A DNA stretch of 64,000 bases from Diphasiastrum complanatum. Taxonomy: Eukaryota; Streptophyta; Lycopodiopsida; Lycopodiales; Lycopodiaceae. Made by a program: the position numbers and the translations under genes. Positions 35,845-47,570 of this stretch are shown piece by piece; within the stretch, counting starts at the first letter, position 1, and the number at the start of each line of letters is the position of its first letter. Under the pieces are notes generated by a model, which saw nothing but the letters and a program-made list of their open reading frames with translations, was not told where the DNA came from and ran no database searches. The stretch spans positions 18,965,222 to 19,029,221 of the forward strand of contig CM055092.1 of assembly GCA_029204225.1 (NCBI GenBank), written 5' to 3'.

Positions 35845-36182
35845 CATAGTTGCCCAAAAACGCGTTTCTGGAGAAAAACGTTTCTAGAAACGTGTTTTTG
35901 GATCCAGAATCGCTAGAAAAAAATCAAAAACAGGTCTTTAAAAATTCATAGGGATTGACAGAATCCAACAAGGATTGCTGCACCTAAACTGGACCACATT
36001 GTAACTGAAACACTCGGCAACCTACATAAATGCAATGCCCTTGATTAGAGCTTTAATTTGATACCCATATTGCCCACAAAAATCAAAAAAATAAAATTTT
36101 AAAAAAAACGTTTCTGAGAAACACATTCCCAAACCAGAAACGCGTTTCAGAAACGCATTTCTAGAAACGCTGTGCATCTATG
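35845..36182 (+). mobile_element. hAT-type small element 4 (GAAACG arrays)
   Basis: 338 bp with exact 8-bp duplications GTTTGACT at 35837-35844 and 36183-36190. Ends CATAGTTGCCC and GTGCATCTATG. Arrays AAACGCGTTTC, GTTTCTAGAAACG (left) and AAACGCGTTTCAGAAACGC (right) surround a core homologous to elements 2 and 3 (GATACCCATATTG). Confidence 0.9.
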
Positions 36183-36589
36183 GTTTGACTTTAGGCTATA
36201 ACATTCTTTAAGTGGCCCGTAATATAATATTATTATTAAATTTAGATATAAATTAAAATGTACAACTTTGTCATTTTAATAATGATCCATCACCTAAAGT
36301 TTGAATCAATTGAAATTTACATGACAAAAGATAAACGCCTTATTATACGGCTTTGTATGAAAACTTGAAACTTTTTCAAAGATATTTATAGAGCCAATAG
36401 GCTTTTGGCCCATGAGTTGTTAAAAAGCCTAGAGTTTCTTTTTGAAAGGTTTTGTGTTAAGTTGTAAAAAAGATTTTCTGCAAGCACTTAGTCAGTTTAT
36501 AGACATTTGCAGTCTGTGGAGTACCGAGTAGACTTGCTGCTGACTCGACAGTCCATACAATCCATACTATACTTGCAACTGTCTGCACT

Positions 36590-36781
36590 TCGGACAGCGA
36601 TCCGAATGGCGACCCCCGATTTGGACAGCGATCCGAATTGTGACCCCCGATTTGCTGGGGGGTTGCAATTCACGATTCGCTGGTAAAAAAAAAATTAACC
36701 TAAAAAAAAACTGCAAATCTGGGTAGCGAATCGCGATTTCTGAATCGTGATTCCAACAAATCACGATTCACTGCATCTTTG
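36590..36781. mobile_element. Probable small element 5 (CGAATC/GATCCGAAT arrays)
   Basis: Left part: two copies of a 31-bp unit beginning GGACAGCGATCCGAAT at 36592 and 36623. Right part: GCGAATCGCGATTTCTGAAT and ATCACGATTCACTGCATC, ending CTGCATCTTTG. Organisation matches the others (array, A-rich core, array), but termini and an 8-bp duplication could not be fixed. Confidence 0.5.
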
Positions 36782-37500
36782 ATCTGTACAGTGGACAGTA
36801 CTGAGACTACAGAGCATTTATAGCACCTGTTTCTACTGTAGAGTCTAATTTTTAAGTTCTTTTCAGACAACAGTAAAGAACTTGATCAGTAGAATCTTGT
36901 TCTATAGCCTGTTTTTTAAGAAAACAATAGGAAGTTACAGCTGTAATCCGTAGAGAAAGAACAATTGATAGTACAATCAGCACAGTACAGAATTTCAATA
37001 CTATTACAAAGCAGTACCTGCCAAGTGATTTTTAGTATTGCTCATTTTAGCCATTTTCTATTAGCAAGATTTCCAGAAATTATAAGCAGCTGAACTGCAG
37101 TACTACACGTTAATTTAGCTAAAGGGCTACAATACATCTGGGTATAAGGGAGCAATAATTACAGCAATTTTGGGCTACAGTTTTCACCAAAAAATTTGGG
37201 AATCCTGAGCTACGGTACATAAAATAATTTTTTGGGACAGCATTTAATTTGTTATTACAAGATACGTTTTCCATTGGCAAATTGGCTTGGTTTAAGCCTA
37301 AGCATACTTATCAAGTTGTGAAGAAATTAATGCTATAACTTCGAACCTCAAACCACATCAAAAATTCCAGAAGTTGGAAATTATTGATCATTTTGGACCA
37401 TCTTGCAAGTACAACTTACAATTCTTGATTTTGATACCACACAATCTTTGGGCCTATTTTGTTACTTTACATTTTGATACCCATCATTCATGGATTTCTT
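36782..37500. other. No gene recognised
   Basis: AT-rich sequence with short frames only. Confidence 0.35.
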
Positions 37501-37760
37501 TAGTGACATCACCATCATAGAGAAATTTGATGGGGGCAATTTGCACATGTGAAAGTTTAAGCTCAAAATGGTTCTATTGGCCAAAAACCTGTGGGATGTA
37601 GTCACTGGCATTGAGGCTAAGCCAAAAGCTGATCAGTCAGCAATTGCCAAATGGAGGCAAAAGGATGGCAAGACACTTGCCACTATTGCAAATTTCACAC
37701 ATTAGCACAGTAGGAAGCTCAAAGGAAGCAAGGGACACCTTGACGGGCCTATAAGAGGTC
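37500..37760 (+). pseudogene. Copia gag N-terminal fragment
   Basis: The frame reads IIEKFDGGNLHM, TGA, KFKLKMVLLAKNLWDVVTGI, then KWRQKDGKTLATIANF, the start of a UBN2-type copia gag. The stop replaces the usual tryptophan. It is truncated at both sides. Confidence 0.75.
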
Positions 37761-37917
37761 AAGGATGTTAGTTTGAAGCTATTGTTGAGAAAGAGGTGGA
37801 GAGAGCATTTGATGGGAAATTTTAGGCCCTTAACATTCTATGAGACAATATTGATAGAAGTAGAAAAGGTAGAAGGGATAAGAGGAGACATTTGGAATAA
37901 AAGAAAAAGTAGAAGAG

Positions 37918-39015
37918 AGAGAGAAAGAAAGAAAGCAAGCTTTATTAAAGTCTTTTCCATGCCAAAAGGCATACAAGACGATTAGGTACATATCAAGTGT
38001 AGAGATCAAATGAGAACATATGAAAAAACGTCTCCAAAACTGTAAAGAAACAACATATAATGTCAATCTAAGTATAAGTGCCAATGGTAACTAAACCACA
38101 TAGGTATAAAACATGAAATAGCTATGTATAATGGTAGAAAGCCTCAAATCATGTCTTGGAGGTGATGGTGATGTTGTTGTTGCTACTACTGAAGAAAGAT
38201 GTAATCCGAGCTGCCATGGGTCGTAAAATTGGGATATGCTGACGACGTTGAATGTGAGATGGACCTCTCCTTGTGGTAGGACGAGGAAGTCTGGCTGTAG
38301 GGTAACGTTGGGAGGTGCGCTGTCTCTAACTCTGAGGAAAGTCATGTCATCATCATCGGCTCCATCATTTGAGTTTGGGTCTGGAAGTGAACGTCATCCA
38401 AAAAAGAGGTAATATGAAGCTCTTTGTCTAGAGTACTCTGACTCAAGGGCTAGAGATCTCGTTGTAATAGAAGCATTTCTCGAATCATAAGTGCAACACA
38501 ACATGGATCCTCCTAGGTAACAAGTGAGCACAAAGTAACTAGTGTATCCCTGAACAAGCAATAATATCTCCCACAAATCTCACAATAAGCTGGGCATATG
38601 AAGATAAAATGCTCCTCAGTCTCCACCTCACCTAGGGAACATAACTAGCAAATCCTATCCTCTTGTGGGGTACTGAAACCGACCAATCTCAACCTCAAGC
38701 TAGTTTAAAGAGACACGAAACTGACCCAGTATGAATCTGAGACCATGTGATAACCGAAAACATAGGTAATGTGGTAGAAGTGGGGACCTTGATACATCTA
38801 TCGTCAAAAAGTGAAGCCGATAGAAGTCGGGTTTGACCCCCAACTGACCATGCCAGGCTCGATCAAGATAATCTTTGTGGATGGCTCGTCTAATGTAATC
38901 ATGGGTACCTGAGGGAAGTGATGAACTTTTAGGTCTATCTATGAAGTGTCTTAACCTCAATATTAGGCACACAGCATGAAAGCTTGAAAGAAATTAGCTG
39001 TGGAAGCATGTAAAT
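37918..39015 (-). mobile_element. 5'-truncated LINE joined to a copia RT
   Basis: Tail (CT)n/CTTTCTTT at 37918-37945 (minus), hairpin ATGCC TTTT GGCAT inside GTCTT..AAGAC, then the conserved 3' UTR. Coding remains (minus): LSSGTH-like linker, YLDRAWHGQLGVKPDFYRLH, LSHGLRFILGQFRVS. A degenerate ELHITSFL near 38420 lies where other copies have the PIP box, followed by an acidic GADDDD. At 39015 the sequence changes directly to copia RT (GLDYDE). Confidence 0.8.
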
Positions 39016-41170
39016 CTCATCATAGTCCAGCCCTTCCTGTTGAGCAAAACCTTTAGCAACAAGTCTTGCCTTATGCTTCTCCACCTTACCACTTGCCTGA
39101 TACTTGGTCCTGTAGATTCACTTGCAACCTATTGGTTGCTTCCCATCAGGTAAGTCCACAAGCTCCCATGTGTCATTCTCCATGATGGAGTCATACTCCT
39201 CTTGCATGGCATTTCACCATACATTCACCTTCTTGGCTTCATAGAATGATTGTGGTTCATGTGACTCTCAGATAGACGACATAAGTGCGAAGTTGGTCTC
39301 TTGCCTCTCTCGCTGCATGGGCTTCTTGTAAGATCTTGTAGCACCTTCCCTACTACATTCACCTTCCTCCATCATCCCTCCATCTTTCATTGTTTGCCAA
39401 TACCACCTTGGTAAGCTCTTGGGAGGGGGTGGTGAAGCTGATGGTGACCATGTATCCGAAAGTGTCTCTCTAGCCCTCTTCGCTCTTTCTGCCTCCGTTT
39501 GCTCAACATGCATTTGCTCTTGTTGTTGGGGCTGAAAAGTCTCCTGAATGGGCTCCTTTGAGACCTGCTCACTGGAATCAATAACAGGAAGATACTCCCT
39601 CTTACCATTGTTCTCATGCTCCTCCAACTGAGGTGCATGGTCTTCATCAAAGCCGACATCTCTACTCAGAATCTTCTTTCTAGTCTCAAGATTGTACAAT
39701 ATGTACGCCTTTGCTTCCTCACGGTAACCCAAGAATATGCACCTGACAGATTTTGCATCTAGTTTCTTTCTGTCATCCTTGGATATGTGTGCATAAGCAG
39801 TACAGCCAAATACCCAAAGTACTAGTCCCACCTTTGGCTTATTGCCACTATATGCCTCTTCAAGTGTAATTCCTTCTACCAATTTCGTAGGGCCCCTGTT
39901 CAACAAGAAAATAGCAATATACATAGCTTCAGCCGAAAAAGAGTTTGGCAATGCCTTAGCCTTGAGCACATAGTGACCAGGGAACGGGAACGAGCATGGG
40001 AACGTGAACAAGGAACGGGAATGAAAACAAAAATGGGAATAGGAATGGGAACGGGAACGCCACGTCAACCTAAACATAATCAAAACATACACATACGAAA
40101 TTTTGTATAGTGAAGTTACACATATTATAAACAATCCTCTTTCATTTATCTTGTTTTTAGGTCTTAGCAGAAACTGTGACCAGGGAACACGTTCCCAAGG
40201 CTTCCTCATTCATTTATCTTGTTTTTGAGTCTTTGTATAAATTGTGACCAAGGAACGCGTTCCCAATCACATTCCCATTCCCTGGGAACGCGTTCCCAAA
40301 CTCACGTTCCCGAGCACGTTCCCAACAAGAGCACGCTGGGAATACGTGGCACGCCTAAAAAGTCGCGTTCCCACGTTCCCTGGTCACTATGCTTGAGCAT
40401 GCTACGTGCACACTCAACTATGGACCTGTTCTTTCTTTCAGCAATACCATTGTGCTAAGGAGTATCTGGAGTAACAAATTGACGCTTGATTCCACTTGAG
40501 TTACATAGATCCATGAACTCTTTTGATATGCACTCACCACCTTTGTCAGATCTGCGTACCTTTATCTTCTTGGCTTTTTTAAGTTTCAACCAAAGCCTTG
40601 AAGATTTCGAAGTACTTGATTGCCTTAGATTTTTGCTGGAAAAAATAAATCCATACCTTCCATGACAAGTCATCGATGAAGGTCATGAAGTAGAAACCCC
40701 CCCTGCAAATGTATTTGCATAGGTCCACACAAATCTGAGTGTACAATCTCAAGCACTTGCTTTGCCATGATAGCTTCATTCTAAGGAAACTCTTTCTTTG
40801 TAAGTTTGTTGTGCCAGCACTCCTTTGTGTAATGCCCTGATTTCCTGCAAACAAAGCACTTTCTTTTTCGCACTACTTTCTTTCCAACTTCTGATTGATT
40901 TGAATGATTCTCCTCCATATCTTGTTGCTTCTTCTTCTTCTTCTTCTTCTTCCCTTTGCCACTCTTCTTGGAACTTTGCTCTTGCTTCTTTGCTAGGAAT
41001 GCCTTCTCCTTGAAATCGTCCTTGTTCACAATATTTTGTCGCCTCTTTTTCTCCTGTAGCAATATAGCATTCAGCTCATCGAAAGAAGGCCCCGTCTCCC
41101 GTAATGACAGCATCATCACAAAGTTCTGATAAGCTAAAGGTAAACTATTAAGCATAATAGATACCAACAC
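39016..41170 (-). pseudogene. Copia gag/pol, internally deleted and interrupted by a hAT-type element
   Basis: Minus strand from the right: gag C-terminus (SIMLNSLPLAYQNFVMMLSL, lysine run, zinc knuckle CFVCRKSGHYTKEC), then directly pre-integrase (LEIVHSDLCGPMQIH-like, GGFYFMTFIDD) with protease missing. Integrase follows (RRSDKGGECISKEFMDLC, AERKNRSIVECARSMLK). Element 6 interrupts it here. It resumes as AKALPNSFSAEAMYIAIFLL to KSVRCIFLGYREEAKAYILY. The linker leads to the RT start (EEYDSIMENDTWELVDLPDG, RLVAKGFAQQEGLDYDE), where the LINE junction ends it. Confidence 0.92.
39969..40391. mobile_element. hAT-type small element 6 (GGGAACG arrays) in copia integrase
   Basis: 423 bp, exact 8-bp duplications CTTGAGCA at 39961-39968 and 40392-40399. 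Terminal inverted repeats CATAGTGACCAGGGAACG and its complement are perfect over 18 bp. Arrays of GGGAACG on the left and CGTTCCC on the right (GGGAACGCGTTCCC). Two internal terminal-repeat-like copies (GTGACCAGGGAAC near 40179, GTGACCAAGGAAC near 40246) follow a duplicated TTCATTTATCTTGTTTTT. Excision of the element plus one repeat restores the integrase frame SMLKAKALP. Confidence 0.95.
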
Positions 41171-42208
41171 TAAATCCGGAACACTTTCTCCAACTGCTAT
41201 AAGTTGCCCTCTTAGATCTTTTACCCAAGTAAAGTAGTACTGATTTCACATGTACCCATCTTTAGTGTGTATAGCTTACTAGTCAAGAACAAGATTTGTG
41301 ATTGATTCACAGTCTCGTACAAATCCTTGAGTATATCCCAAGCCTCCTTAGGTCCAACAACATCTATGATGTGAGGTAATAGGTATGATCATATCTTTAA
41401 CTGACAAGTTGATGATATGATGAGCTTTTCTCCTCCGTCTCTCATATTCCCGCAACCCCCTGTCAGTACTAGGAGGTATCTCGACACCTATGACGATCTC
41501 CCAGTATCTCCCAGTACAACAACCTGAATTTCCAGCAAACAGTTTCTTGCTTCAACCAATAAACAGTCCTACAGTTTGATTCAGCAGCCAACGGTCTGTT
41601 TCCAACAACAGTTCGGATCTACTTTCAACTCAACGAACTAGTCCTATAGCACCAGCAGCGATCCAACACCAGTGGTAGGTTTGATCCAGCAGCGATCAAC
41701 CAGCAAGATTCTGATTCCAGCGATCTGATTCAGGCAGCAGCTATCTGTCTTAGCAATCTGTCCAGTGATCAGTAGGCAATAACCTGATTTCAGCTCAACG
41801 ATCAGATCTGCTCTGATTCCAACCACAAAACAGCCCTGGTTAGGCAACCAACCAGCGATCTGTCAGCACTGACAAGAAACCAGCAAACAGATTAGGTTTC
41901 CAGCAGCAATTAGGTTCCAGCTATCCAGCAAACCAATCAGTTTCAGGCAACACTCAGCTAGCGATCTGATTCCACCAGCTCGGCAATCTGGTCCAAGTCT
42001 GATTCCAGCCAGCAAACTGTTTCCAACAACAGTTCAGCCCGGTGATCTGTTTCAAGTTCAATGATCCAGACAGGGATCAGCAAACAGCCTATAAATCTTC
42101 TCCTAGAAGATCCGTGTTGTCCTCCTAACAACGTCGACTCCACATGCAGCTTCAGCTCCAATAAATCTGGTTGCAACCCTGCAAACGATCCTTCTCTCTC
42201 TGTCACAA
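41171..42208 (-). other. Copia gag N-terminus remains and repeat-rich leader
   Basis: 41171-41500 is broken gag sequence. About 41520-42160 is built from a degenerate unit close to CAGCGATCTGATTCCAGCAA (plus strand) repeated many times with variation. This is the untranslated leader between the primer-binding site and gag. Confidence 0.65.
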
Positions 42209-42224
42209 GCCTGCTCTGATACCA
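42209..42224 (-). promoter_or_regulatory. Primer-binding site for initiator tRNA-Met
   Basis: The minus strand reads TGGTATCAGAGCAGG directly after the LTR end TTCTGACA. Confidence 0.92.
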
Positions 42225-42637
42225 TGTCAGAATTTGATCTACAAATTCTAGATAGGAGTTATCTGGTCATACTAGTACTCACACACACCAAGATTAGCAT
42301 AAGAGATGAAGAGAGCTTAGATTATAGAAAAGTGAGCAAAGCTCTATACAAAATGGAATGAATGTGGTTGGGCGCCAGCATCTCTTATATAGATTCTCTA
42401 GTGTAGCTAAAAGCAAAAGCAAAAGCTAATTGCTATTATTATTACCTATTTTCGGTAAAGACCCAAGATGTAATTCTAAGTACTAAAATCAAATCCTATT
42501 CTACTAGTGGTACGCCCACCTACATGCATGACTAATAAAATGACTTACTATTAATAAAAATGGCCCCCTATAATAGCATGCAGGCATGGCCAAACTAACA
42601 TTTAGGGGTACAAAATAAACATTAATTACCAGCAACA
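42225..42637 (-). repeat. 5' LTR of the minus-strand copia element
   Basis: 413 bp; minus strand from TGTTGCTGGTAATTAATG to ATTCTGACA. Same family as the LTR at 27715-28132. A TATA-like CTATATAAGAG lies near 42393 on the minus strand. The matching 3' LTR is absent because the element is cut at 39015. Confidence 0.88.
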
Positions 42638-45560
42638 ATAGCATCTAACTTATTCATTTGTAAGAATGAAGAAATAAGATTGAACTCGTACTAAACATTT
42701 TAGTTGTGGTTGCAAGTGGGATAGATGATTAGCAACCTTCATTTGGTATCAAGAGTAGTGTTGTGATTTTATTCCTTCCATAGTCCTCACCTATGCAATC
42801 TGTAACTTTGTATAACCCAAATATTGTTGTTTCATTCTTATCTATATGCGATACCCTTCAAGTGAACGGTTGGGGAAGGACAAAGGTCAATGTCAACTTG
42901 ACAAAGAAGAATTTAACTACTGAAATACAAAACAATCTTTCTCCTTTCTAAGGAACTATGCTTAATTGTAGCTTGATAACGAAAAAGTAACATCTATCAA
43001 TAAAACACAAGCATTCAACAGCTTGCATTCAAATACCTCTTATTTACTGGTTGTTATGTCATCCCTTTCCATGTGCATCAGTCGAGCACTTCAACAATAT
43101 TCTTCATCTGTTGAAAAGTAAGGCAACAAACTTAGAAGATGGCTTGCTATGAAAGTTGAGACACACCTTGCTTAATACTATCTACTTAAATCTCAAATAG
43201 GCAAATTGTCTTTTGTCCAGGATCACATACTAAAAAATTGTATAGTACATCCTAAGAAGCAATCTTTGATACACGTCTTCCTTCCATAAAAAGCCCTACC
43301 TTTTGTGCTTAAAAGACAACAGTTCCCTCCAAATAAGGTGTTTTCATTTTCCCTTTGTACCAACCAAAACTACTATTTATAAGCTACGGATAACTCACAA
43401 CTTTCAATGCACTGTCTTATTTTTGGACTACAATTAGCTAGATTTGCTACCAGCATTCTCATTCTTTTATTCATTTGATCACTTCATATGCAATCCTTTC
43501 AATATGTGGCAACTTCTTCTTCCCATTCAAAACATGTAGCATGTCCTCATGCTTACAGTTGTACGCATTTAGAAAAACTAATATCATTAGTTGTGAGGTG
43601 GCACCACAACGACTACCTAGTTACCATTTGCTAACACAAGCTAGCTTAGCAGTCCCTATGAAATGGCTTACACTTGTGGCCTTGCCACAAGTGAACTGAG
43701 CTCTACTTCTATGGAAAGCATGGCCACTCGGCACCACTTGTGCCACCTAGTTTTAGAAAACGCTCCCTTGCACCTTGCCTTTGCAATGTTTGCAATTACA
43801 TCCTTTTTTCTAGATAGAGCAAAAAAAACTTGTACAATAGAGCATATTCAAAAAAGTAGCATTAACATTGAAAACTCTTGATGGCAGGTGTTTTCTTTTA
43901 GCAAATTACAACAATACTCAAAGAGGATTATATGAACTAAAATGGCAAATAATTGGCCAAAAATATGTGATTCTACAAGGGTTGTACAAAATCACAAAAA
44001 AAGAATACAAACCACCTTTTAAATCAATGACTCTTGGTTAAGCTTCTAGTGGAAAGAAATCGTACAAGTTCCCAATCAGCAACCTTTTGAACCTATGCAA
44101 ATATTTTTACGTTCTTTTTTTTGGCAACTAAAAAAAGACAATATCGATAGAACCAACCAAGACAAAATAAGCATTACTTCAACAATTTCCCTCCTTGAAG
44201 ATTATTTTGTCGAACTCTAGACTTAGACTCACAATAGACTTCAACACATAAGACATCATGATGTGACATAGCGTATGTATCATTTGATGTAGATCCTCCA
44301 TAACATGGAAGTCATGTGTACTCCATGTCCATTTGCAACAACTACAAGTAGATGTGAGGATAAGGGCTCCAAATTTGGATTATAGTGGACCAATACCCAC
44401 ACATTGTGCTTTGCAACATCCTTCTCCTAGTTAAGCCACCTTCTGATACAATCCTTGAAACGGTTTGATTTTTACGAACTCTAATCACCAAGAGGTCTCC
44501 AATACAACCAAGCAAATGAAGGACAAGTAGATTTCACCAAGACATCCAACCAAGCAAGTGTAACCAAACCAAGAATTCATATATCCATCTTTGAACCATG
44601 TACCAACAAAAAAGCATACCTCACAAATGTTCAAGCACGCAAGTTCAAACCATCCAGCACACAAGTTCAAAACATAAGTTCATCCTCACATGTTGCAGTG
44701 TGTAACTTGTTTGAAAAGACAAGATTTGCCAAACTTTCAACATAATGATGACATGACATGCCTCTATCACCATACTAACACAATGTAACCAGAGTGCTCT
44801 CCTGATACACACTCTCCAAGGTAGTGTCCTCAACCAACACTGATTTAGCAAGAAATGAGATTTGTTGGTCTACATAAACCTCAATCTCCACTAAACACCA
44901 AATTCCTTTGACTCCACTAAGCCAAACTTGCAAATAGCCAAGTCACCACCAAGCACAAAAGTAGTATGATTATCCAACACACAAGGACACTCCAAGTCCT
45001 CATTAACTTGTTCTCACGTGCTTATGGATAAAACACTCCACTCATTGTCTTGTGCTCTCCAAAGAGCAACTTTTGTTCCTTGAGTGAGTGCTCATTTTGG
45101 TAGTTTTATTTGGAACAAGTGAGCTTCCTTACAAGAGAACTTAAAAGGAAAAGTTCCTTTGCAGGGTGGTCTACAAGGCAATGCATTGTCATCCAATCTT
45201 GGTTCTATGGAGGCATTGTAAAGTGAGTTGATAAGTCCGAAACTTTCCTTGTGGACAGGACTTTTTTAGGGCACCTCATATGTCTTCTAAGAATAGTAAT
45301 ATTCACGTTCTCTTAATGGCAAGTATGGAATAAGAATCTGATGAATTGTGATTGATGAATCATAGTTCAGATTCCAGTTTATGCTTGATCATTAGGAGAA
45401 ATGTGTGTGGTTAAAAGAACAGGTGTTGTGAGCATATGTCTCTTGATGGAAATCTCATTGGGAGAAGTATATGCCCTTGATTGAGTAGTAAGCATACGGC
45501 TACCGATTATAGCCCATTTATGCTTATGTACAGTTATGAGCCTAGATCACCCCTTTAAAA
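42638..45560. other. No gene recognised
   Basis: About 2.9 kb of AT-rich sequence without diagnostic motifs, long frames or clear repeats. Confidence 0.4.
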
Positions 45561-45566
45561 GAGGCC

Positions 45567-46255
45567 ATGGTACAGCTCTTCTCGATGACCATGATCGATC
45601 GCGCACGAGAGTGGTTTTTTAACCATGATCGTGAAGATAAACGTGACTGGTTACTCTTGAAAGAGGCATTTATCAAACGGTTCAAGCCTTTTCGCTTGAT
45701 AGAAAGTCCTTTTGTCAAACTAAGTAATATCAAAATGACAAAAGACGAAAAAGTACGTGACTATATCGAACGACTTAAACGATTAAAAAGTCAGGTACAA
45801 GAGCAACCTACCGAGTCCATGCTCATCATTTGGTTCCTCGTTGGACTTCCCCGATGGTTCAGATGGTACCAAATTTCCTATAATGATATGCAATAAATGC
45901 TACAATAGCATGTGAGAATGTCTAATGTGCCCAGGATAGGGACAGAAATTATGCTAATCTGAAAAGATCGCCTTGAGATTTTCTAGAGGGGGTTTGGGTA
46001 TATTTGCGAATCCCAAAGGATTCAAACGTAATGCGTACCAGCAAGCATTACAAATTGTCCACTAGATATATGGGGCCGTATAAAATCCTGAAAAGGATAT
46101 GATCTTCGGCTTACCAATTAGACCTCCCGGAAGACAAAGTTGAATTGAAGCCCAATTTGACTAACATGAATCTCAATGAGTAGAAGGCTAAAAGGATCAC
46201 AATACAGGGTCCACTTATAAGAGCTAGAAAATCTCAAGCAGTCACTTAGAGTTGA
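45567..46255 (+). pseudogene. Ty3/gypsy remnant: gag piece joined to integrase C-terminus
   Basis: 45567-45896 encodes gag (MIDRAREWFFNHDREDKRDW, AFIKRFKPFRLIESPFVKL). About 45985-46190 encodes the integrase C-terminal part (VWVYLRIPKDSNV, KLSTRYMGPYKILKRI, SSAYQLDLPEDKVELKPN). Everything between is deleted. Element 7 was inserted just beyond this piece, at 46276. Confidence 0.85.
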
Positions 46256-46280
46256 TTATCAATTTTTCCTCCATAGCATA

Positions 46281-46756
46281 TGGTAGAGTCCAATTACGAC
46301 TCTATCATGACCTCGGCACGGCCGGTTACCAAAGGGCCTGAGGCCTAGTGTTGGCAAGGGTCGGTGACCGACGAGGACATCTGTCCCAAGTTGGGACCGG
46401 TGCGTCATGAGCAGTGACCCGGTGTGACCGCCTGACAAGCTGTCAGAGATGCGGTGTGTCTTGACCGTCGGGACCCTAGCCGTCAATGACGAGATGCTAG
46501 CCGACAAGCAGTCGGGGTGACCAAGAGGGCCACAGGTCTTTGGCGGGGCACGGGGGTGGTACCCTATGAGTCACTCAATATTCACAGGTCACAGGGGCCA
46601 GGCATGCCAAGTGAACTGATCACCCACAGGTGGATGCCATGTGCCAGTTGATGGGAATAGCAGGTAGGACTCAAGGAGGAAGTGCCTATGGTTGGGAGGT
46701 TCATTCTACACACCGGCTTCCAGGATTCACGAGCTTGGAGAGACTGGCTTGTGACA
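46281..46756 (+). repeat. 5' LTR of the gypsy element
   Basis: 476 bp, TGGTAGAG to TTGTGACA. It is rich in GACCG/CGGTC-like short motifs in its first half. The last 200 bp match 49665-49866. Confidence 0.85.
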
Positions 46757-46758
46757 AT

Positions 46759-46770
46759 TGGTATCAGAGC
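46759..46770 (+). promoter_or_regulatory. Primer-binding site for initiator tRNA-Met
   Basis: TGGTATCAGAGC, two bases after the LTR end. Confidence 0.92.
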
Positions 46771-47570
46771 CTCGTTCTAGAGAGAGAAGCGTCCGTTCTA
46801 GAGAGAGAAAGTGAGAAAAAGCTTGGTTTTTTCACCATAACTTGGTCTATAGTGCTCAGATTTGAGGGAGATCTGTCTCAGATCATTTCTAGTGGGCAGT
46901 CGTTGTAGATCAGCAGGGATTCACGCCGCAAATCTCAGATTTCAGAAAGTTTCAAAGTTTTGGAGGGCCAGCGCATTTTTTTTTGAAGGTTCTTCGCTCA
47001 TAACTCTCCGGAACCTTCTCAGATCCTAATCAAATTTTGGGAGCATGTTCCTAGCATCCATAGCGATCCTATAGAGCCATCATACGCCGGGTTTGGAGCA
47101 GATTTGCCTCTGTTTCACCAAAAAGTCAGTTTTCAAGCAAAAAACAGGTCAGATTTTTGGATCAGGCGTAGCTTCTCCGATTTTTCTCCGGTTTCTGCTG
47201 TTAAGGGTGCAGATTGGGCCTAGTAGGAGGGCAACCTACTACCAATTGACGGTTCGTGAAAAGCTTTTGCCTTTTGGAAGAAATTTGACGTCAAACAGCC
47301 CGCTTTTTTCCTTTTTTTTCGAATTTCAAGCCGATTTGGTGCCCAAACAAAGTTTTTTCCGACTTTTGTACCAACGTAGGACGCAAGGGAAGTACTACCT
47401 GTCCTTGGCTTTGTGTTTTCCCCAGAGTTTTATTACTTTTCAGTTGCCTTTTTCTCTTTCAGTTCTAAATTGTGAATAAGCTGAAAATTTCCACATTTCC
47501 CTTTCCTGAGTGTGTTTCAATAAGTGCAATTTCTAGCTTGATTTTGTGTTGTCTCTGTTTTTGTTTCATA
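46771..47570 (+). other. Gypsy 5' leader
   Basis: About 0.8 kb, T-rich, between the primer-binding site and the gag start. No coding signal. Confidence 0.6.
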
